Shown piece after piece: positions 53,891 to 61,425 of a stretch of 64,000 nt of DNA. How positions within the stretch are numbered: position 1 is the first letter of the stretch; each line of letters starts with the position of its first letter. A program made the position numbers and the translations under genes. The notes under the pieces are model-generated. The model was given only the letters and a program-made list of their open reading frames with translations, was not told the origin of the DNA and did no database searches. The stretch spans positions 62,001 through 126,000 of the forward strand of contig NZ_JAUSOO010000129.1 in the NCBI RefSeq assembly GCF_030656115.1, in the 5' to 3' direction. This stretch comes from Hydrogenophaga sp. (GTDB taxonomy: Bacteria; Pseudomonadota; Gammaproteobacteria; Burkholderiales; Burkholderiaceae_C).

Positions 53891-54141
53891 GTGGCGTCAT
53901 CCCATTGGGGTGGTGTGCGTGCGGTTTGGCGTGGAGGGGTGCTGAAATCGGGGCTTGCCACGGCTGCAAAACAGCCCAGCAGCCGCTGGCCCATGGGCTT
54001 GGCGGTGATGTTTGCCCGTGACAGCGCATCGCGCAAGATGCGCCGGGCTTCTTCTTCCATGGACACCCCGTTGTGGGCGGCGCGTATGCGCAGTTGGGTC
54101 TTGAGGGCATCGTCCACGTTGCGAATGGTGAGTGCGGCCAT
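53887..54141 (-). CDS. Antitoxin, FitA/VapB-like ribbon-helix-helix protein
   Basis: An 84-residue protein opening AALTIRNVDDALKTQLRIRAAHNGVSMEEEARRIL, a ribbon-helix-helix DNA-binding domain typical of FitA/Arc-type antitoxins, followed by a toxin-binding tail (about 45-84). AAGGAG precedes the ATG at good spacing. It pairs with the overlapping PIN toxin and probably represses their common promoter. Confidence 0.9.
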   Translation of the reverse strand: MAALTIRNVDDALKTQLRIRAAHNGVSMEEEARRILRDALSRANITAKPMGQRLLGCFAAVASPDFSTPPRQTARTPPQWDDAT

Positions 54142-54299
54142 GCGTGGCTCCTTTTGATAGCAATGATTGCATTGTAGGCAGTTTTGGAGTGGACTGTCGT
54201 AACCACAACAGCCTGTTCGAAAGACCGCAATGGGGGCGAGACATGTCATTGATCTTGTCATCCCTGACACCCTGCTGCCCCATCTCAGCAGCCATGAAC

Positions 54300-54342
54300 C
54301 CATCGCCACTGTGTTGACACAATGTCAACACAGTGGCGATGG
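54300..54342. repeat. 20-bp perfect palindrome (3-nt loop) upstream of the sigma-54 promoter
   Basis: CCATCGCCACTGTGTTGACA (54300-54319), CAA, then its exact reverse complement (54323-54342). The inner part is TGTTGACA-CAA-TGTCAACA. It is centred 118 bp upstream of the -24 element at 54438, a normal distance for a sigma-54 enhancer. No T run follows, so it is not an obvious terminator. Confidence 0.75.
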
Positions 54343-54410
54343 TCAGCACCGCTACCCGCTGGCGCAGTGCGGCGAAAAAGCAAAAATCCTCAAATAAATC
54401 AATTGCTTAC

Positions 54411-54430
54411 ACGCAGTTATACAACTGCGT
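54411..54430. promoter_or_regulatory. 8-bp inverted repeat adjacent to the sigma-54 promoter
   Basis: ACGCAGTT (54411-54418), ATAC, AACTGCGT (54423-54430), ending 8 bp before the -24 element. It could be a second regulator site or a repressor operator. Confidence 0.6.
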
Positions 54431-54437
54431 TTCCCCC

Positions 54438-54453
54438 TGGCACGTCCATTGCA
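54438..54453 (+). promoter_or_regulatory. Sigma-54 (-24/-12) promoter of the rhodanese operon
   Basis: TGGCACGTCCATTGCA matches the sigma-54 consensus TGGCACG-N4-TTGCW without mismatch. The GG at 54439-54440 and GC at 54451-54452 are 10 bp apart between elements as required. The expected start near 54464 leaves a 43-nt leader to the rhodanese ATG. Confidence 0.88.
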
Positions 54454-54506
54454 ATGAAGCTCGCAGGCCATCCCGCCTGCCGACCTTCACGAGAGGACTT
54501 TTTGCC

Positions 54507-55397
54507 ATGAGCATTGACGCCACCCTGATTGCGCCCGCTGAACTCGCTGCCCTGCAAGCCACCGAACCGGTGGTGATCATCGACACCCGCGACGCGGACA
54601 CATTTGCCGCCGGGCACATTCCCGGCGCGGTGAATTTGCGCGAGGTGTTCACGTTTCTGGCCACGTCCACGCCCGAAGGGCTGAACGAATTGAAGGCCAC
54701 GTTTGCGCAGGCGCTGGGTGCGGCGGGTTTGTCGGGCGCAGAAACGGCGGTGTTTTACGAAGACGCGATGAACAGCGGCTACGGACAGTCGTGCCGGGGC
54801 TATTACCTGTTGACCTGGCTGGGCTACCCCAAGATCAAGGTGCTCAACGGTGGCTTCAGCGCCTGGAAGGCGGCGGGTTTGCCCGTGTCTACCGAGGCGG
54901 CCACGCCCACGCCCGCCACGTTTCCCGAGCTGCCGATGGCCGACGTGATGCTGACGCAGGCCGATGTGCAGGCCGCGCTGGGCACCGACACGGTGTTGCT
55001 GGACGTGCGCGATGTGGACGAGTGGATTGGCGACAGCTCCAGCCCCTACGGCAAAGATTTCGCGCCGCGCAAGGGCCGCCTGCCGGGCGCCAAGTGGGTG
55101 GAGTGGTACCGCTTCATGAAACCGTCGGCCCAAGGCCCGGTGTTCAAAACGCCGGACGAGGTGCGGGCCGAATGCGCCACCGCCGGCATCACGCCAGACG
55201 ACACGGTGTACCTGTATTGCTTCAAGGGCGCGCGCGCGTCCAACACGTTTCTGGCGCTGAAGCAGGCGGGCTTCAGCGACGTGCGCATGTACTTCGGCTC
55301 GTGGAACGAATGGTCGCGCGACGACAGCTTGCCGATTGAAACCGGGCTGCCACTGGCCAAGCCGAGCCAGAAGCCCGCGCTGGCGCTGGCGGCCTGA
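54507..55397 (+). CDS. Two-domain rhodanese-like sulfurtransferase
   Basis: A 296-residue protein with two rhodanese domains (about 1-135 and 150-290). The second has a catalytic-loop cysteine, C238 in YCFKGARASN (CxxGxR type), typical of thiosulfate sulfurtransferases; the first also has a cysteine, C96 in GQSCRGYYLL. It transfers sulfane sulfur, for example from thiosulfate to a thiol. GAGAGG lies before the ATG. First gene behind the sigma-54 promoter and followed by OsmC, acyl-CoA-dehydrogenase-like and rubredoxin-reductase genes, so it probably belongs to a sulfur or redox-related pathway (inference). Confidence 0.87.
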   Translation: MSIDATLIAPAELAALQATEPVVIIDTRDADTFAAGHIPGAVNLREVFTFLATSTPEGLNELKATFAQALGAAGLSGAETAVFYEDAMNSGYGQSCRGYYLLTWLGYPKIKVLNGGFSAWKAAGLPVSTEAATPTPATFPELPMADVMLTQADVQAALGTDTVLLDVRDVDEWIGDSSSPYGKDFAPRKGRLPGAKWVEWYRFMKPSAQGPVFKTPDEVRAECATAGITPDDTVYLYCFKGARASNTFLALKQAGFSDVRMYFGSWNEWSRDDSLPIETGLPLAKPSQKPALALAA

Positions 55398-55461
55398 TTC
55401 CCTTTCGTTTTCCTTTTTGCGTTTTTCCTCCCATCAACCTTGTCCATTTTTGGAACCCTTC

Positions 55462-56031
55462 ATGTCTTCTACCGATTTGCTCGAACCCACCGCCACCGTC
55501 ACCACCGTGAAGACCTACCTGCGCCCGATTGACGGCACCGGCCTGGCCGCGTTTGCCGCCAAGGGCAAGGCCAACCCGGCCAGCCGGGGCACCAACAAGG
55601 TCCACACCATCATGGAAGGCCAGTACCGCTCGCTGAGCTACGTGGGCCAGCACGCGCCGGTGGTGGTGGACGAGCCGCTGCACCTGTTTGGCGAAGACAC
55701 GGCGCCGGCGCCGGGCGAGATCGTGCTCTCGGGCCTGGGCGGCTGCATCGCCGTGGGCGTGACGGCCGTGGCCACCTGGAAGGGCGTGAAGCAGAGCAAG
55801 CTGGAGGTGTTCATGGAAGGCGACATTGGCACCCCGGCCGCCTGGGGCGCGGGTGGTGCGCTGGAGAAAACACCGCCCGAGATGGGCTTTCAGGCCATTC
55901 GCGTGAAGGTGCTGGTGGAAGGCGACGCGAGCCGCGAGGTGCTGGATCAGATCGTGCAGCACGCCAACTTCTATTCGCCGGTGGCCAACAGCATGCGCAA
56001 CCCGATTCCGTTCGAGATTTCGATGCTCTGA
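55462..56031 (+). CDS. OsmC-family protein
   Basis: A 189-residue OsmC/Ohr-fold protein (residues ~55-185 are the fold: LFGEDTAPAPGEIVLSGLGGCIAVGVTAVATWKGVKQSKLEVFMEGDI). Only one cysteine is evident (GGCIAVG), rather than the two of a thiol peroxidase, so peroxidase activity by the Ohr mechanism is doubtful. The first ~50 residues are an extension. Second gene of the sigma-54 operon, 65 bp after the rhodanese. Confidence 0.85.
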   Translation: MSSTDLLEPTATVTTVKTYLRPIDGTGLAAFAAKGKANPASRGTNKVHTIMEGQYRSLSYVGQHAPVVVDEPLHLFGEDTAPAPGEIVLSGLGGCIAVGVTAVATWKGVKQSKLEVFMEGDIGTPAAWGAGGALEKTPPEMGFQAIRVKVLVEGDASREVLDQIVQHANFYSPVANSMRNPIPFEISML

Positions 56032-56039
56032 ACCACCTT

Positions 56040-56090
56040 CACCCCGGCCTTCTCCCGCGAGCGGGAGAGGGAGCGAATACCACGCCCCAC
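56040..56090. repeat. GC-rich palindromic repeat between the OsmC and acyl-CoA-dehydrogenase-like genes
   Basis: CTTCTCCCGC GA GCGGGAGAGG, the same intergenic hairpin family as the copy inside metH (ACCCCGGCC lead-in, GAGAGGGAG tail). It separates two genes of one operon and could alter mRNA stability there. Confidence 0.7.
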
Positions 56091-56102
56091 CCTGGAACCG
56101 CC

Positions 56103-57248
56103 ATGAACCCCGCCGACCTGCCTCCCGAACTCGCCACCCCTTCCGAACCCGCCCTGCTGGCCGCCGTGCGCGCCATTGCGCAAGGCCCGCTGGCCGAGCA
56201 GGTGCAGGGCATTGACCGCGAGGGCCACTACCCGCGCGCCGTGTTGCAGCAGCTCGCGGCGGCGGGCGCCATGAGCGCGCACCTGGCGGCACCCGCCGGG
56301 CTGGGCGACTACGGCCTGGCGATCCGCGCCATGGCCGAGGCCTCCCGCGTGTGCGGCGCCACCGGCTTCATGATGTGGTGCCAGGCGGTGTGCGGGCTGT
56401 ACCTGGAACAATCGGGCAACCCCGCGCTCACGGGCGACGCGCTGCTGCAGGTCGCCAGCGGGCAGCGGCTGGGCGGCACCGCGCTGTCCAACCCCATGAA
56501 GAGCTACGCGCAGATCGAAAGCCTGTTGCTCAAGGCCACACCGGTGGATGGCGGTTACCTCGTGAACGGCGCGCTGCCCTGGGTGAGCAATCTGGGGCCT
56601 GACCACTGCTGCGGCGCCATTGCGGCGGTGGAAGCCGACGGCCAGAGCCTGGGCAAAGAGCTGATGTTTTTGCTGCGCTGCGACGCGCCGGGCGTGACGA
56701 TGCGCGACTGCCCCAGCTTCTCGGCCATGGAAGGCACGGGCACCTGGGCGCTGCACCTGAAAGATTATTTTGTGGGCGCGGGCGAGGTGATTGCCGACCC
56801 GGCCAAACCCACCATCGCGCGCATCCGCGCGGCCTTCGTCATGCTCCAGTGCGGCATGGCGGTGGGCATCACCCAAGGCGCCATCGACAGCATGTGGGCG
56901 GTGGAGGCGCAGCTGGGCCATGTGAACCAGTTTCTGGAAGACCGGCCCGACACGCTGCAAGCCGAGTTGGACGCGCTCACCGCCCGCGTGATGAAGATGG
57001 CCGAGACACCGTTTGACGGCAGCACCGAATTTTTCATCGACGTGCTCGACGCCCGCGCCCACGGCGCCGAGCTGTGCCTGCGCGCTGCGCAGTCTGCGCT
57101 GATGCACCAGGGCGCGCGCGGCTACCTCATGAGTTCGGACGTGCAGCGCCGCGTGCGCGAGTCGCACTTTGTGGCCATCGTCACACCGGCCATCAAACAC
57201 CTGCGCAAAGAAATTGCGCGGCTGAGCCAGGAGGAGATGCCGGTATGA
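56103..57248 (+). CDS. Acyl-CoA dehydrogenase-family flavoprotein
   Basis: A 381-residue protein of the acyl-CoA dehydrogenase superfamily: N-terminal helical domain, middle beta domain ([31 protein letters not shown]) and C-terminal helical domain ([22 protein letters not shown]). The [16 protein letters not shown] segment is typical of flavin monooxygenase-like members (DszC/SfnB group) as well as true dehydrogenases. Its stop overlaps the start of the rubredoxin-reductase by 4 bp, so they are co-translated and the reductase is probably its electron partner. The substrate is unknown. Confidence 0.83.
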   Translation: MNPADLPPELATPSEPALLAAVRAIAQGPLAEQVQGIDREGHYPRAVLQQLAAAGAMSAHLAAPAGLGDYGLAIRAMAEASRVCGATGFMMWCQAVCGLYLEQSGNPALTGDALLQVASGQRLGGTALSNPMKSYAQIESLLLKATPVDGGYLVNGALPWVSNLGPDHCCGAIAAVEADGQSLGKELMFLLRCDAPGVTMRDCPSFSAMEGTGTWALHLKDYFVGAGEVIADPAKPTIARIRAAFVMLQCGMAVGITQGAIDSMWAVEAQLGHVNQFLEDRPDTLQAELDALTARVMKMAETPFDGSTEFFIDVLDARAHGAELCLRAAQSALMHQGARGYLMSSDVQRRVRESHFVAIVTPAIKHLRKEIARLSQEEMPV

Positions 57249-58582
57249 GCATGCCTTCACGCCAGCCCGCCAGCGCATCGGCGGGCGCCCTGTCCCACAT
57301 TTACGGCGAGGTGCGCGACCTGCCGCTGGCCGCGCCGGTGTTGCCCGAGGCCGCCGCCGGCCAGCCGTTCCGCCAATACATCTGCGACGCCTGCGGCTAC
57401 ATCTACGACGAGGCCGTGGGCGATGCCGACAGCGGCCTGGCCGCCGGCACGCGGTTTGAAGATATTCCCGACGACTGGTATTGCCCGCTGTGCGGTGTGA
57501 CCAAGAGCGACTTCGCGTTGTACGAAGCCCCCAGCATCGACGCGCTGCGCGCCAAGGCCAGCCGCCACGCGCCGGTGTGGAACGCGGCCACGCGGCACCA
57601 GGCGGGTGTGGTGATCGTGGGCGGTGGCCGCGCTGGCTGGCAGATGGCCGAAGCCCTGCGCGCGCTGGACGCCGCGCTGCCCATCACCCTGGTGAGCGCC
57701 TGCGCCGCCGACGTGTACGACAAGCCCCTGCTGTCCGTGGCCATGGCGCGGCAGTTGGACCTGGGCCATCTGGTGAAGGAAACCGGCACGGATGCCGCGC
57801 GCCGCCTGAACCTGCGCCTGCTGGCGCACACCGACGCCGTGCGCATCTGCCCCGACACCCGCACGCTGCGCACCACGCGCGGCAACCTGCGCTACGACCA
57901 CCTGGTGCTGGCCCACGGCGCGCAAGCCGCGCTGCCCCCGGCGCTGCCCGCCGCGCTGTGCTGGCGCATCAACCACCTGGGCGCCTACCAGCGCCTGCGC
58001 GCCGCGCTGGGCGATGCCGGCAAAGACGTGGTGATCGTGGGCGCCGGGCTGATCGGCAGCGAACTCGCCAACGACTTGGCACTGGGCGGCCACCGCATCA
58101 CCCTGCTGGACGTGATGACCCAGCCCCTGGCCCGTTGGCCCGGTGAGCAGGCAGGCGCCCCACTGCTGGCCGCCTGGCAAGACCTGCCCATCTTGTTCAA
58201 AGGCGGTGTGCAGGTGGCCAGCGTGGAAAAGCTGGGCGGGCGCTACCGCGTCACCACCGCCTGTGGTCAGCGCTTTGCCGCCGACGAGGTGATTGCCGCC
58301 ACCGGCCTCGCCACACCGCCGCGCCTGGCGCAAAGCGCCGCCCTGGCCTGGAACAACGGCATTGCCGTGGAACCCATGGGCCTGCAAACCAGCGCGGAGC
58401 GCATCCACGCGCTGGGCGACTGCATCACCGTCAACGGCCAGGCCAGCCGCTTCATTGAACCCATTGCCCGCCAGGCCCGCAGCATCGCCGCGGCCATCAC
58501 CGGCGCCGCGCCCGTGCCGTATGAAGCCAAACCCACCGTGGTGCGGGTGAAAACCACCACGCATCCGCTGACGCTGCATTGA
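57245..58582 (+). CDS. Fused rubredoxin / FAD-dependent rubredoxin-type reductase
   Basis: A 445-residue fusion. Residues about 43-95 are a rubredoxin with Fe ligands C47, C50 ([11 protein letters not shown]) and C80, C83 (WYCPLCG). Residues about 115-430 are a pyridine-nucleotide-disulfide oxidoreductase-like FAD/NAD(P)H domain ([10 protein letters not shown] near 118; [11 protein letters not shown] near 258; HALGDCITV). It would move electrons from NAD(P)H through FAD to the attached iron centre. It overlaps the acyl-CoA-dehydrogenase-like gene by 4 bp, pointing to that flavoprotein as acceptor. Last gene of the sigma-54 operon. Confidence 0.9.
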   Translation: MSMPSRQPASASAGALSHIYGEVRDLPLAAPVLPEAAAGQPFRQYICDACGYIYDEAVGDADSGLAAGTRFEDIPDDWYCPLCGVTKSDFALYEAPSIDALRAKASRHAPVWNAATRHQAGVVIVGGGRAGWQMAEALRALDAALPITLVSACAADVYDKPLLSVAMARQLDLGHLVKETGTDAARRLNLRLLAHTDAVRICPDTRTLRTTRGNLRYDHLVLAHGAQAALPPALPAALCWRINHLGAYQRLRAALGDAGKDVVIVGAGLIGSELANDLALGGHRITLLDVMTQPLARWPGEQAGAPLLAAWQDLPILFKGGVQVASVEKLGGRYRVTTACGQRFAADEVIAATGLATPPRLAQSAALAWNNGIAVEPMGLQTSAERIHALGDCITVNGQASRFIEPIARQARSIAAAITGAAPVPYEAKPTVVRVKTTTHPLTLH

Positions 58583-58634
58583 GCGGCGCACCCTCTAAGG
58601 TGTGGCGTCGTTGATCGGCGTTGCTGCATGCGTG

Positions 58635-58760
58635 CCCCCATCCCAGCCTTCCCCCGGAGGGGGAAGGAGCCACACGGGGAAGGGCACTCGCCCGCAGATA
58701 CCCCCTGCAGACTCCCCTGTATTCGCCCCTTCCCCCTCTGGGGGAAGGCTGGGATGGGGG
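58635..58760. repeat. 126-bp paired hairpin element (BIME/MITE-like)
   Basis: Outer arms at 58635-58655 and 58740-58760 are perfect 21-bp inverted repeats (CCCCCATCCC...). Each arm is part of its own hairpin: CCTTCCCCC GGA GGGGGAAGG (58648-58668) and CCTTCCCCC TCT GGGGGAAGG (58728-58748). It lies between the convergent reductase and Crp/Fnr genes and may also stop transcription. Confidence 0.8.
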
Positions 58761-58798
58761 CTTTCCCCGGCTACAGAGGGGCGCCGACATTCTCCCGC

Positions 58799-59440
58799 TC
58801 AAGCCACCGGCAGCAGCCGCAGCACCCCGTCTTCCCGCGCCAGCCGGCCGGCCTGTTCCAGCGCCGCCAATGCGCGGTACAGCGCTTCGTGCGTCACGCC
58901 GAGTTCGGCGGCGAGCGACTTCAGGCCACCCGGCACCGGGTAGCGCCCGGCCTCGCCCTCGGTGGCCAGCAGGTGCAGCACCCGGTCTTGCACGCGGTGC
59001 AGCGCCAGCCGCTCGCACTGCAGGCGCAGGCGGCGCACTTCGCGGTTGAGCATTCCGATCCAGCGCGAGGCAAAGGCGGGGTCGCTGGCCAGGGCCGCGC
59101 GCACCGCCGCCACCGGCACGCGGATGAGGTGGGCGTCGGTCAACACCCGGGCGTCGCAGTGGTAGCGCTCAAACTGCAGGCTGGCCTCGCCAATGAAGCC
59201 GCGCCGCGTGCGCTGCAACACCACCAGCTCGCCGTGCAGACCCGGGCGCTCCAGCACCGCTTCGCCGCGTTCCATAAAAAACAGGTGCGCCGGGCGGGCA
59301 CCGGTGGCAAACAGGCGCGTGCCCCGCACCGGGTCAACGACGCTGCACAGCGGGTGCAGGGCGGGTGGCAGCAGCGCGGCCAGGTCGGGCGGCAACACGG
59401 GCGCAGCGCCAGCAGGGGTCTCGGTGGTTGGGGTTTTCAT
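58799..59440 (-). CDS. Crp/Fnr-family transcriptional regulator
   Basis: A 213-residue regulator: cyclic-nucleotide-binding-like beta-barrel (about 40-120; LFATGARPAHLFFMERGEAVLERPG, FIGEASLQFERYHCDARV), dimer helix, and a C-terminal winged HTH (LKSLAAELGVTHEALYRALAALEQAGRL). It lacks the N-terminal Cys cluster of FNR, so it does not bind a 4Fe-4S cluster in that way. The ATG at 59440 abuts the dyad ATGATTTTGATCAT. Convergent with the rubredoxin-reductase operon and divergent from the DUF4395 gene, it may control either. Confidence 0.87.
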   Translation of the reverse strand: MKTPTTETPAGAAPVLPPDLAALLPPALHPLCSVVDPVRGTRLFATGARPAHLFFMERGEAVLERPGLHGELVVLQRTRRGFIGEASLQFERYHCDARVLTDAHLIRVPVAAVRAALASDPAFASRWIGMLNREVRRLRLQCERLALHRVQDRVLHLLATEGEAGRYPVPGGLKSLAAELGVTHEALYRALAALEQAGRLAREDGVLRLLPVA

Positions 59441-59454
59441 ATGATTTTGATCAT
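59441..59454. promoter_or_regulatory. Crp/Fnr-type dyad abutting the regulator start
   Basis: ATGAT-TTTG-ATCAT is a perfect 5-4-5 dyad with FNR-like geometry, directly upstream of the Crp/Fnr regulator ATG and 115 bp before the divergent DUF4395 gene. A likely autoregulatory operator. Confidence 0.6.
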
Positions 59455-59568
59455 AGGTGCAGCGACCGCATGTGGTGAATACTGCGCAGCCCTGTGACGC
59501 TGTCTGGTGCCCCGTGCTGGGGTTTTTCAGCCTGTCTTTTGATGCCCCGCTTGCAACCACCACCCACC

Positions 59569-60348
59569 ATGACCCTGTTTCAGTTTGGCCAGACCCGCCC
59601 CGAATTTGCCGTGCCCGTGCTCAACGAACGCGCCGTGCGTGCCAGCGCCGGCATTTTGTTTGCGGTGGCGTTGATCGCCTTCATGCACGCGTTTTTGCAG
59701 GGCAACTTCCAGCCCACGCGGGTGTTTGTGGTGGCCTTCGTCATTGAATTTGCGGTGCGCTTGTTCGTCAACCCGCAGCTGGCACCGGTGTACATGCTGG
59801 GGCAGTGGGTGGTGCGCCACCAGCAGCCCGAATGGGTGGGCGCACCGCAAAAGCGCTTTGCCTGGGGCATTGGCCTGGCGCTGGGCCTGAGCATGTTCTG
59901 GCTGTTGGTGGTGCAACAGGTCATTGGGCCGGTCAACATGCTGGTGTGCGGCCTGTGCCTGGTGTTCATGTTTTTTGAGTCGGTCTTTGGCATTTGCATC
60001 GGCTGCAAGGTCTACAACCTGTTCAACAAAGAGCAGGCCCAGCTGTGCCCCGGCGGCGTGTGCGAAACCAACCCAGCGCCCCGCGAACGCTTGCCCGCCC
60101 GTACCCGCGCCGCGCAAGCCGCCGTGTTGCTGGGCTTTGCGGTAGTGGTGCTGGGCAGCGCCCGCTGGGTGAGCGACAACGCCGTGCCCACGCCCGCCCA
60201 GTGGCAAAACACACCGACCAGCAACAGCGCGCCCGCAGCTGACCCCGCCCAGGCCACAGACCCCGCCGAGGTGGAACGCTGCAAAGTGCCCGAATTCGCC
60301 AAGGCCATCGGCCACGAGGCGATGTGGAAGCTGCACAACGGGTGCTGA
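59569..60348 (+). CDS. DUF4395 domain membrane protein
   Basis: A 259-residue inner-membrane protein. Residues 22 to about 155 contain the DUF4395 module with four helices and the invariant CIGC (C143, C146) of FGICIGCKVYNLF; two more cysteines follow (C160, C165). A further helix (AAVLLGFAVVVLGSARWV) precedes a Ala/Thr/Pro-rich periplasmic tail. DUF4395 proteins often accompany thioredoxin or sulfurtransferase genes; here the sigma-54 rhodanese operon is nearby. The ATG at 59569 matches family starts. Function unknown. Confidence 0.85.
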   Translation: MTLFQFGQTRPEFAVPVLNERAVRASAGILFAVALIAFMHAFLQGNFQPTRVFVVAFVIEFAVRLFVNPQLAPVYMLGQWVVRHQQPEWVGAPQKRFAWGIGLALGLSMFWLLVVQQVIGPVNMLVCGLCLVFMFFESVFGICIGCKVYNLFNKEQAQLCPGGVCETNPAPRERLPARTRAAQAAVLLGFAVVVLGSARWVSDNAVPTPAQWQNTPTSNSAPAADPAQATDPAEVERCKVPEFAKAIGHEAMWKLHNGC

Positions 60349-60370
60349 CAAAACAGTTGGACCCAGGCAA

Positions 60371-61402
60371 TCAACCCACGCGCAGCGCCATCACCTTGCG
60401 CCCCGGCTTCTCTGCCCGCGCCCGCAACTGCCCACAGCCGCCGTCCACGTCCTGCCCAGCCGACTGGCGCAGCTTGGTGAGGATGCCGCGCTGGTGCAGG
60501 CGGCGGGCGATGGCCGCGGCTTTTTCCCAGCTGGGGCGCTGGTAGGGCAGCTCGGGCACGGTGTTGTACGGAATCATGTTGAGGATGGCGTATTTGCCCG
60601 TGAGCAGGCGCACGATGCCGTCCAGCTCTTCCTCGGTGTCGTTGATGCCGTCCATCAGCGTCCACTGGTATTGAATGGGGTAGTCGGTGGCGCGGGCGTA
60701 CACCTCGCCCGCTTGCACCAGTTCTTCGGGCGACAAACGCGGGGCGCGCGGCAGCAGCTGGGCGCGCAGGTCGGCGCGGGTGGTGTGCAGCGACAGCGCC
60801 AGTGCGGGCTTGACGCGGCCTTGCGGCAAGGCCTCAAACACGCGCGGGTCGCCCACGGTGGAGAACACCAGGTTTTTGTGGCCGATGTTGCCCACGGTGC
60901 CCAGCAGGTCGATGGCCTCCAGCACGTTGTCCAGGTTGTGCGCGGGTTCGCCCATGCCCATGAACACCACCTTTTTCACCGGGCGCAGGCTGCGCGCCAG
61001 CGCCACCTGGGCCACGATTTCGGCGCTGCCCACCTGGCGGATCAGGCCGGTGGTGCCGGTCATGCAAAACACACAACCCACCGCGCAGCCGATCTGGGTG
61101 GACACGCACACGCCGTCGCGTGGCAGCAGCACGGTCTCGGCCATCTGGCCGTCGCTCAGCTTCACCAACAGGCGGGCCGAGCCGTCTTCGCCGGGGTGTT
61201 GTGATTCCAGCGTGGCCAGTGCGGCCAGTTCTTGTGCAATGGCGGGCAGCTCGGCCACCAGCGCGGCGGGCAAAAAGTGTTCGACCTGACGCCGGCCGCT
61301 GGTTTGCGGCAGGGCCTGGCTCCACAGGCGCAGCACGCGCTGTTGGTGGCGGGTGTTGGCGCCGAGCGCTTGCAAGCGCTGGCGAAGGTGTTCGATGCGC
61401 AT
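60371..61402 (-). CDS. RlmN/Cfr-family radical-SAM RNA methyltransferase
   Basis: A 343-residue radical-SAM methyltransferase. The 4Fe-4S motif is C106, C110, C113 (GCAVGCVFCMTG); MGMGEPAHNLDNV and TVGDPRVF follow, and the catalytic C-terminal Cys is C323 in QDVDGGCGQL. RlmN methylates A2503 of 23S rRNA and A37 of some tRNAs. The N-terminal ~70 residues diverge from the housekeeping betaproteobacterial RlmN, so this may be a second family copy. It lies 23 bp after the helicase gene on the same strand. Confidence 0.85.
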   Translation of the reverse strand: MRIEHLRQRLQALGANTRHQQRVLRLWSQALPQTSGRRQVEHFLPAALVAELPAIAQELAALATLESQHPGEDGSARLLVKLSDGQMAETVLLPRDGVCVSTQIGCAVGCVFCMTGTTGLIRQVGSAEIVAQVALARSLRPVKKVVFMGMGEPAHNLDNVLEAIDLLGTVGNIGHKNLVFSTVGDPRVFEALPQGRVKPALALSLHTTRADLRAQLLPRAPRLSPEELVQAGEVYARATDYPIQYQWTLMDGINDTEEELDGIVRLLTGKYAILNMIPYNTVPELPYQRPSWEKAAAIARRLHQRGILTKLRQSAGQDVDGGCGQLRARAEKPGRKVMALRVG

Positions 61403-61425
61403 GGGCCGGGCTGGCGTTTGGAGCA

